Shown piece by piece: positions 34,990 to 40,510 of a stretch of DNA of 40,510 nucleotides. Below the pieces are notes generated by a model, which saw nothing but the letters and a program-made list of their open reading frames with translations, ran no database searches and was not told the origin of the DNA. Origin of the DNA: Rhizobium sp. (GTDB lineage Bacteria > Pseudomonadota > Alphaproteobacteria > Rhizobiales > Rhizobiaceae). Numbering within the stretch: position 1 is the stretch's first letter; every line of letters begins with the position of its first letter. The stretch lies in NCBI GenBank assembly GCA_027533385.1, contig JAPZUE010000024.1, forward strand, positions 1 through 40,510, in the 5' to 3' direction. A program made the translations under genes and the position numbers.

Positions 34990-35651
34990 TTCGCCGGGGC
35001 TTGGATGCGGTAGCCGAGGCCACGGACCGTTTCGATCATGTCGATGCCGAGCTTCTTGCGCAGACGACCGACAAAGACCTCGATCGTGTTGGAATCGCGG
35101 TCGAAATCCTGGTCATAGAGATGCTCCACCAGCTCGGTGCGCGAGACGACCTCACCCATATGGTGCATCAGATAGGAGAGCAACCGATACTCATGCGAAG
35201 TGAGCTTGAGGGTCACCCCCTCGACGGTCGCCTTGGAGCTCTTGGTGTCGAGCCTGACCGGACCACAGACGATTTCCGAGGAGGCATGGCCGGCCGCCCG
35301 GCGGATCAGCGCGCGGATGCGGGCGAGCACTTCCTCGACATGGAAGGGCTTGGTCACGTAATCGTCGGCGCCGGCATCGATGCCGGCCACCTTGTCCGAC
35401 CAGCGGTCGCGGGCGGTGAGAATCAGAACCGGCATGACGCGGCTTGCAGCCCGCCATTTTTCCAAAACGGTTATGCCGTCCATTTCGGGTAAGCCGATGT
35501 CGAGGATCACGGCGTCATAAGGCTCGGTATCGCCGAGGAAATGGCCTTCCTCGCCATCGAAGGCCTTGTCGACGACGTAACCTGCTTCCTGCAGAGCCTC
35601 GACCAGCTGGCGGTTCAGATTGACATCGTCTTCGACGACGAGAATGCGCAT
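34986..35651 (-). CDS. feuP: Response regulator FeuP
   Basis: 221 residues, OmpR family. The receiver begins MRILVVEDDVNLNRQL with the phospho-acceptor Asp51 in VILDIGLPEMDG and Lys in DDYVTKPFHVEE; the winged-helix output domain (LTSHEYRLLSYLMHHMGEVVSRTELVEHLYDQDFDRDSNTIEVFVGRLRKKLG) follows. ATG 35651 has GAGGGG 8 nt upstream; a GTG three codons earlier overlaps that site, so it is less likely. It is translationally coupled to feuQ and lies 47 bp after feuN. It may bind the direct-repeat element upstream of feuN (autoregulation) and of degP. Confidence 0.9.
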   Translation of the reverse strand: MRILVVEDDVNLNRQLVEALQEAGYVVDKAFDGEEGHFLGDTEPYDAVILDIGLPEMDGITVLEKWRAASRVMPVLILTARDRWSDKVAGIDAGADDYVTKPFHVEEVLARIRALIRRAAGHASSEIVCGPVRLDTKSSKATVEGVTLKLTSHEYRLLSYLMHHMGEVVSRTELVEHLYDQDFDRDSNTIEVFVGRLRKKLGIDMIETVRGLGYRIQAPAK

Positions 35652-35698
35652 GCGGTTCACCCCTCGGTGCGGAGAGCTTGTTCAGTCCCTGCGGCAGG

Positions 35699-35938
35699 TC
35701 ACTCGGCGACCCGCATCGTGACCTTGCGCGGCCGTTCGCTGCCGTTGCCCGGCACAAGTACGACGATCACGCATTCACCGCCCGATTCGTGCACGGAAAG
35801 CAACTGGCCGCCGACTTCGGCGACGACCCGCGCTGCGGCTTGCCTGCAATCCACCGCCATGGCATCGCTCCCGATCGCCGGCAGAGCCGCCACGGTCACG
35901 GCCAATGCCAGGCCCGTGTTTTTCATGAATGATGCCAT
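35699..35938 (-). CDS. feuN: Small periplasmic FeuN-like modulator of FeuPQ
   Basis: 79 residues with a clear signal peptide (MASFMKNTGLALAVTVAALPAIGSDAMA) and a PepSY-like mature part of about 50 residues (CRQAAARVVAEVGGQLLSVHESGGECVIVVLVPGNG, then RPRKVTMRV). The two Cys may form a disulfide. It sits directly upstream of feuP-feuQ. In S. meliloti the periplasmic protein FeuN (83 residues) restrains FeuPQ signalling and is essential unless feuP or feuQ is lost; this gene matches it by position, size and export signal. The start ATG 35938 has GAAGAAG upstream; a GTG at 35965 is an alternative. Confidence 0.82.
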   Translation of the reverse strand: MASFMKNTGLALAVTVAALPAIGSDAMAVDCRQAAARVVAEVGGQLLSVHESGGECVIVVLVPGNGSERPRKVTMRVAE

Positions 35939-35990
35939 TGCTGCTTCTTCTTGGATGACGTCCACTCTTGCAAATTATGTACCGCAAGCC

Positions 35991-36020
35991 TGCTGAATGG
36001 CAAATGAATGGTCTGTAATC
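35991..36020 (-). promoter_or_regulatory. Candidate OmpR-type operator upstream of feuN
   Basis: On the - strand: GATTAC, 5 nt, ATTCAT, 1 nt, TGCC, then ATTCAG. The three related hexamers lie 10-11 bp apart, the geometry of OmpR-family binding sites. It resembles the element upstream of degP. A CATAAT -10-like box lies at 35974-35979. Confidence 0.6.
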
Positions 36021-36168
36021 AGCTGGGGATGTCAGCGTCAGGCAAACCTCAGCTTGCCGCGTATTGGAAGAGGAGCTGGCGGTCAATTCAAGGGTGCCCA
36101 CCGAAAACGCAGGCTGCCTAAGCTTCAGATTTCGAGACTGAGGGATTGATTACACAGGTGCAGCGCCC

Positions 36169-36191
36169 CACCCTCACCCTCACCCTCACCC
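36169..36191. repeat. CACCCT tandem repeat over the holin-like gene's stop codon
   Basis: Three full CACCCT units plus CACCC. On the - strand it reads as repeated TGAGGG and supplies the stop codon of the gene at 36186 plus two more in-frame TGA codons. Confidence 0.75.
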
Positions 36192-36395
36192 GCCCACGCC
36201 CTTCGTCGCCGTCAGACGCCCGTAGAGCGCCAGCAAGCCGCCGAGCGTGCCGGCAAGCGTCGTCAGCGCCTCGGCGATCTCGGCCTGCTCGGCACCGCCT
36301 ACGTCCAGCCCCGCCCGGCCCAGCAGCGGAGCCGCAATCGCAATCAGCGCGCCCCAGACGGTCTTCGACTGATACCAGGGTTTCATATCCAGCAT
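36186..36395 (-). CDS. Small holin-like membrane protein at the end of the GTA cluster
   Basis: 69 residues (MLDMKPWYQSKTVWGALIAIAAPLLG...LTTLAGTLGGLLALYGRLTATK). It has two hydrophobic segments (about 14-27 and 45-60) separated by a short acidic loop and a charged C-terminus, the shape of small holins. It is known as a companion of gp15-like tail genes in rhizobial GTA or prophage clusters. The ATG has AGAGGAG at 8 nt. It starts 23 bp after the stop of the gp15-like gene, so it is probably in the same transcript. A role in lysis and particle release is inferred. Confidence 0.7.
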   Translation of the reverse strand: MLDMKPWYQSKTVWGALIAIAAPLLGRAGLDVGGAEQAEIAEALTTLAGTLGGLLALYGRLTATKGVGG

Positions 36396-36418
36396 GTCTT
36401 TCTCCTCTCGTTGACTGA

Positions 36419-39400
36419 TCAGTTGATGGCAATCACAGCCTCCAGTGGCAGGCCCGCCGCCAGGCGGCCGAGCTGGCGGACACGGATCGACAGCGCGGTC
36501 TGCGGGCCGCCGAAATCGGCTATTTCATTGGCGGCCTGATAGAGATGGACGGTCTCCCCGACCTCGACCGAGCGCAGCGCCGCGCTGCCGCTCAGGATCT
36601 CCAGCCGGTAGCGCTCCTCTGCCTCATCCAGCGGCACCTCGCCGTCCGTCCAGGCGTCGGCCTCGATGCGGCTGCGGCGTATCCAGCGGATCCGGATGTC
36701 GCCCGATGGCTGCCGCATGGCCTTGGCATGCACAGGCGAGAGCGGCGTCTCGGCCCTGAGCCCGCCAACAAAGACATGCGGTCCGGACAGCTCGGTGACG
36801 AGCCCCATCGGCTCCAGGATCCAGTTTTCAGCCGCCCCGCGCTCGGCATTCACCAGGCCCAGCGGCCGCACCGCCGCGTCGAGCGCCACGACGTCGGCAC
36901 CGACGGCAGCCCCCGCCGCCATGTCAGCCTCGGTCCCGCCCAAACCGCGCAACAGTCCCGTCAGGCGAAACCGTCCAGCGCTCACTTCCTCGGCCTCAAG
37001 GAAACCCAGCACCTCAAGCCCGCCAGTCGCCGCCCGGACCGCCAGCCGGTTGGCCCCCGCCAGCACTGCGCTGCGGCTGGCCGACGCCAGAGCGCCGCTC
37101 GACAGATCCACCAGCAGGCTGTTGACCCGGTCGAAGCGCCCGACAGGCCCCGGCTCCAGCGCCTCCGCCAGCCGCCCCATGGTCGCCGGACGGTCGAGGG
37201 TCAGCCGCAGCCGATAGCCCTCCGTCTCCGGCGAACTCGACACCGCCAGCCGCCGCCAGGGACGGCAAAAGGCTGCAACACTCGCATCACCAGCATGGTT
37301 TGCGCCCTCCAGCCTCGGCAGATCGAGAAACTGCACGACCGGCGCAAAGCCGGCCGCACCACCACCGTCAACCACCCGTCCGGGTTCGACCACCGGCACG
37401 GGTGCTGCGACCTTGCCGGCAAAGGCCCTGAGCGTCAGCCGCCGCTCGAAGCCCTCATCGATACCCTGCACCAGAAATCGCCCCTCCGGCCCTTCCGGAA
37501 AGCGCAGCACGTCTCCCGGCTCGACCGCAATGTCCTGCGGCCCAAGCGCCAGCTGAACCGTCCGCCGCGCCAGCCGGTTGTCGCGCAGCCAGCCCTCGGC
37601 GGCGGCCAGCGCCGTCTCCTCGGGCATTGCCGCCGGAAGATCCCGCGCCAGCTGCCGATCGGTCGCCGCTTCCACGCGCCTCGACCGCACGCTTGCCTCG
37701 ACATAATCCGCCGCCGGATCGTAGAAGGTCACCAAGGCTTCCGAGGCAAAATCGCTGTCATGGCCGCGCGTCTCGGTCCAAAGCGGGCGGTCGGCGATGT
37801 CGGCCAGCACGGTGATCTCGCGGGCGGGTAGGCTCGCCGTCGGCCGGGTGCGGAATTTCAACTGTCCGGCATCCTCGATCACATCGATCTGGAAGAGCTC
37901 GATCAGTGGCTCGATCAGATCGCGCGCAGAGGTGAGATCGCCCTTCACATAACCACCGAGATCGCCGGCCACCTCCGATACGTCGAAATCGAAAAAGCCG
38001 TGGTCCCTCAGGATCGCCGCAATCGTGTCGGCCAGCGTCGCCGTGCCCAGCCGCCCGTTCAGCCAATGCCCTGTGCGCCAGTTTGCACCGTCGGCCCAGA
38101 GCGCCGTATTCTGCGGAAAGGCTGGATAGGGCCGCGCATCCCAGGTCCAGGCATAGAGCCTTTCGGGATCGACCATGCCGTCCGCTGCCCTTTCCTGCCA
38201 GTGCTTCAGATGCGCGTCGAGAAACCGGCGTTGCTGGCTGTCGCTGCGCAGCCCCGCCGAGAAGTAGGGCCTGCCGCTTTCTGCCGATTTCGCATCGACA
38301 AAAATGTTCGGCTGGTTCGCTCCCTTGTCGACCGCGCCGCAACCGAGTTCGGTCATCCAAATGGGTTTCATGCGGGGCACCCAGGCCGTCGGGGTCGCCT
38401 GCTCAACGCCGCCGATCCGGTTGAAATGCTGTTGCTCCCACCAGGATTTCAGATCCTTGAACCTGAAGACCCAGGGCTTGCCATAGGCGCCATCGGTGAT
38501 CGGCGTCCTCACCCGGGCGCTGCGATCCGTACCACCGGCATAGAACCAGTCGAAGCCCTCGCCCGATGTCAGCGCCCGGGCAAACCCCTCGGCATCGTCG
38601 GCTCCGGTAAACCTGTCAGGGCTTTCCGCTTCCAGATCCTCGTCCCGCCAGTCGGCGAGCGGCATGTAATTATCGATGCCAACGGCGGTGACGTGAGGAC
38701 TCGCCCAGAGCGGATCGAGATGGAAGAAGACATCGCCGGAGCCATCCGCCGGCTGGTGGCCGAAATATTCGGTCCAGTCGGCACCGTAGGAAATGGCTGT
38801 CGAACCGCCGAGAATGCTCCGCACCTCACCGGCGAGCGCCACCAGCGCCTCGACGAAAGGAAAGGCGTTTGCCCCGTCCCGCAGCGTCGTCAGCCCGCGC
38901 AGTTCCGAGCCGAGCAGGAAGGCATCGACGCCACCCGCCTGAGCGGCGAGCGCTGCATAATGGAGCACGAGGCGCCGATAGCCCTCGCTGCGGTTGACGA
39001 AGGTCGACACCTGCGCTCGCGCCGCAGCCGTCTTGTCCGCGCCTGGCGGATAACAGGTGATCCGCCCCCGCCAGGGATAGGCCGCCTGCTCACCACCGCC
39101 ATAGGGATCGGGCAAGCCGTTGCCTGAGGGAATATCCATCAGCACGAAGGGGTAGAGCGTCACCTTCAGCCCGCGCGCCTTCAGGTCGCGGATCGCCTCG
39201 ATCACGCTCTCGTCGCTCGGAGACCCGCCATAGGCCGGGCCGCCGGCATGGCGGGAGACGACGTGAGCATCGCCTCTACCAATACCCGCGACACTCCAGG
39301 GCCGGCTTTCCTCGTTGCGATAGGTCACCTCGACACCCGGCAGCACGCGGCAGTCGCCGGCGCGCAAGTCCGTGCCGAACCAGGCGACAACCAGTGCCAC

Positions 39401-40195
39401 GCTTTCAAGGTTCGGGCAGAGCGCCTGCAACTCGTCCAGCGAGGCCTGCCAGTCGGTGGCCGCAACCAGCGTATTGCGGTTCAGCCAGCGCTTTGCGCCC
39501 TCACTTGGCACATCCGAGACCCGGACAGTCGCATAGCCATGCTCCGTCGCACCGGGGATCATGGTGATTGCCCTGATCCTCTCCTCGAGCGTTCCGACGG
39601 GCCTGATGACCTCGAACTGCAGGAGCGGAATGCGATTGCCGAAATCATCGAGCGGCAGCCGTTCGAAGACGACATAGGCAAGGCCACGATAGGCCGGCGC
39701 ATTGTCCGCCCCTTGCTTCGCAGCCATAAGCGGATCGACCGGCTGGCTCTCGGTGCCGCGATAGACCCGCATCTCGATTTCGCTGAGATCAAGCTCGCGC
39801 CCGTCTGCCCAGACCCGCCGCACGCCCGCAATCGGCCCTTCGCAGAGCCCGAGCGCCAGATTGGCATAGTAGCGATAGGTCGTCGTGCGCGTGCCGCGGG
39901 AGGATTTGCCACCGGTCCGCTCGGTCACCGTCTCCTCCTCGAAACGCGTCGCCCAGATCAGCGTGCCGCCCAGCCGCGCGGTCCCATAGAGCCTCGGGAT
40001 AACAGTGCCTTCGCTCGCCCCGGAGAGCCGCGCGGAGGAGAGCCGCGCCCCATTGACCTCCCGCGTGCCGCTCAACAGGCTGCGGTCGATCATGCCGCCG
40101 GCCAGCGCGCCTGCCGCCTGGCCGATCGCCGCGCCTACGGGTCCGAAGACCGAACCGAGTGCCGCCCCCGCCGCCTGCAGAAGAATGGTCGCCAT
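36419..40195 (-). CDS. GTA/phage tail host-interaction protein (gp15-like, TIM-barrel-like)
   Basis: 1258 residues, close to the R. capsulatus GTA gp15. The N-terminus is a hydrophobic Gly/Ala-rich segment (ALGSVFGPVGAAIGQAAGALAGGM), then a phage-tail-type region (IPRLYGTARLGGTLIWATRFEE). Residues about 400-740 match the GTA TIM-barrel-like domain (FLLGSELRGL, ISYGADWTEYFG, WASPHVTAVGIDNYMPLADW, KPIWMTELGCGAVDKGANQPNIF, YAWTWDARPYPAFP). A putative tail/baseplate domain follows at about 760-950 and a C-terminal region to the end. It sits at the tail tip and helps bind or cross the recipient envelope. It is separated by two bases from the upstream gp14-like remnant. No frameshift is seen. Confidence 0.9.
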   Translation of the reverse strand: MATILLQAAGAALGSVFGPVGAAIGQAAGALAGGMIDRSLLSGTREVNGARLSSARLSGASEGTVIPRLYGTARLGGTLIWATRFEEETVTERTGGKSSRGTRTTTYRYYANLALGLCEGPIAGVRRVWADGRELDLSEIEMRVYRGTESQPVDPLMAAKQGADNAPAYRGLAYVVFERLPLDDFGNRIPLLQFEVIRPVGTLEERIRAITMIPGATEHGYATVRVSDVPSEGAKRWLNRNTLVAATDWQASLDELQALCPNLESVALVVAWFGTDLRAGDCRVLPGVEVTYRNEESRPWSVAGIGRGDAHVVSRHAGGPAYGGSPSDESVIEAIRDLKARGLKVTLYPFVLMDIPSGNGLPDPYGGGEQAAYPWRGRITCYPPGADKTAAARAQVSTFVNRSEGYRRLVLHYAALAAQAGGVDAFLLGSELRGLTTLRDGANAFPFVEALVALAGEVRSILGGSTAISYGADWTEYFGHQPADGSGDVFFHLDPLWASPHVTAVGIDNYMPLADWRDEDLEAESPDRFTGADDAEGFARALTSGEGFDWFYAGGTDRSARVRTPITDGAYGKPWVFRFKDLKSWWEQQHFNRIGGVEQATPTAWVPRMKPIWMTELGCGAVDKGANQPNIFVDAKSAESGRPYFSAGLRSDSQQRRFLDAHLKHWQERAADGMVDPERLYAWTWDARPYPAFPQNTALWADGANWRTGHWLNGRLGTATLADTIAAILRDHGFFDFDVSEVAGDLGGYVKGDLTSARDLIEPLIELFQIDVIEDAGQLKFRTRPTASLPAREITVLADIADRPLWTETRGHDSDFASEALVTFYDPAADYVEASVRSRRVEAATDRQLARDLPAAMPEETALAAAEGWLRDNRLARRTVQLALGPQDIAVEPGDVLRFPEGPEGRFLVQGIDEGFERRLTLRAFAGKVAAPVPVVEPGRVVDGGGAAGFAPVVQFLDLPRLEGANHAGDASVAAFCRPWRRLAVSSSPETEGYRLRLTLDRPATMGRLAEALEPGPVGRFDRVNSLLVDLSSGALASASRSAVLAGANRLAVRAATGGLEVLGFLEAEEVSAGRFRLTGLLRGLGGTEADMAAGAAVGADVVALDAAVRPLGLVNAERGAAENWILEPMGLVTELSGPHVFVGGLRAETPLSPVHAKAMRQPSGDIRIRWIRRSRIEADAWTDGEVPLDEAEERYRLEILSGSAALRSVEVGETVHLYQAANEIADFGGPQTALSIRVRQLGRLAAGLPLEAVIAIN

Positions 40196-40197
40196 CG

Positions 40198-40391
40198 TCA
40201 GATCCTTTCGGGAAAGCGATAGATGCCGGCAATCTTGCGCCGCCAGCCGGGCACGAGCGCCGACAGCGTCACGGCGGATTGTTCGTAAGCATGGATGAAG
40301 GCATCGGGCGGGCGGTTTTCGCGACCGGGGCCCGGCACGGGCTGCGCCGGCGCCAGGCCGGGTCCACCGCCACCGTCCTGCCTCGGCAAGC
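40198..40391 (-). pseudogene. gp14-like NlpC/P60 peptidase, only the C-terminal end left
   Basis: The last 63 codons of a gene in the position of GTA gp14, ending AFIHAYEQSAVTLSALVPGWRRKIAGIYRFPE, the usual C-terminus of rhizobial GTA NlpC/P60 proteins. The catalytic Cys/His part that should precede it is replaced by the IS256 element at 40391/40392. GTA gp14 is a cell-wall hydrolase on the tail needed to enter the recipient. No proper start codon exists in the part left (first candidate a TTG at 40389, without family sequence). Confidence 0.78.
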
Positions 40392-40510
40392 GATAGCGTC
40401 CGTCAAGCTGGTGTAATTTCGGGTATGGGACCGGGCCGTCATGATCAGGCGGCTTTCGGTGTAATCTGAAGGGGTTTTTCCTCCTCGATTGTTGGAGAGT
40501 TAAGCTCTGC
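40392..40510 (-). mobile_element. Second IS256-family copy, cut by the window edge
   Basis: 119 bp identical to the reverse complement of 1303-1421: the terminal repeat 40392-40422 and the 3' end of the transposase gene. The rest is beyond the window. It lies inside the gp14-like gene. Confidence 0.93.
40445..40510 (-). CDS. IS256-family transposase, 3' end only
   Basis: The last 21 codons and stop of a transposase identical in sequence to the end of the gene at 157-1368. The upstream part lies beyond the right edge. The gene points toward the GTA genes, opposite to the copy at the left end. Confidence 0.9.
   Translation of the reverse strand, partial: AELNSPTIEEEKPLQITPKAA

Noticed and set aside
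1..40510. The whole window as one composite transposon
   Set aside because: The DNA between the two IS copies is core chromosomal (pepN, glnE, degP, ccm, feu) in a conserved order, not a cargo, and 39 kb is far too long for ordinary IS256 composites.
1..40510. tRNA, rRNA genes or CRISPR arrays
   Set aside because: None of the gaps shows a cloverleaf pattern with a T-arm, rRNA words, or regularly spaced repeats.

Overview
The window looks like a chromosomal segment of a Rhizobiaceae alphaproteobacterium (Rhizobium/Agrobacterium/Sinorhizobium group). The evidence is high GC, a cycHJKL cytochrome c maturation operon next to degP and an OmpR-type two-component pair, glnE, a PleC-type kinase with pepN, a feuN-feuP-feuQ locus, a rhizobial-type mosaic palindromic repeat, and the tail end of a gene transfer agent (GTA) cluster. 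No genome comparison could be run, so the genus is left open.

Layout. 1-3775 is a nest of insertion sequences: a complete IS256-family element (1-1421) sits in the 5' end of an IS66-family element (1422-3775). 3920-5485 holds a divergent family-4-like uracil-DNA glycosylase and two small unknown genes behind a striking palindrome and promoter. 5596-8996 holds a probable DNA-binding protein and two transporters (MFS, EamA). 9282-15914 (+ strand) holds an unusual soluble chemoreceptor-like protein, pepN and pleC. 16581-18782 is a HAF-repeat autotransporter behind about 660 bp of non-coding DNA. 18887-27775 (- strand) holds a transmembrane chemoreceptor with a C-terminal CheR-binding-type motif, glnE, a histidine kinase/response regulator pair and degP. 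28044-28615 (+) is a two-gene toxin-antitoxin-like cassette with a Doc-type toxin. 28635-32885 (-) is the ccmI-ccmE-ccmF-ccmH (cycHJKL) operon. 33065-35938 (-) is feuN-feuP-feuQ plus a lipoprotein. 36186-40391 (-) is the 3' end of a GTA-like cluster (holin-like protein, gp15-like tail protein, cut-off gp14-like peptidase). From 40392 a second IS256 copy begins in inverted orientation and runs off the edge.

How the parts fit. Most of the window is core envelope, signalling and respiration biology: periplasmic protease and sensor pair, osmotic/glucan sensor FeuPQ with its periplasmic modulator FeuN, cytochrome c assembly, and cell-cycle kinase PleC. Regulatory sequence adds links: a perfect FNR/FixK-type dyad lies upstream of the cytochrome c operon, and a similar 30-bp tripartite direct repeat (22 of 30 positions identical) lies upstream of both degP and feuN, suggesting one OmpR-type regulator controls both. 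Mobile DNA has remodelled the segment: the two IS256 copies, an IS insertion that beheads the GTA peptidase gene, a palindromic repeat inserted in frame in the signal-peptide region of ccmH, and a toxin-antitoxin cassette between degP and ccmH.

Limits. All assignments come from reading the sequence and recalled family knowledge. Both ends of the window lie in the same IS, which is typical of assembly breaks.
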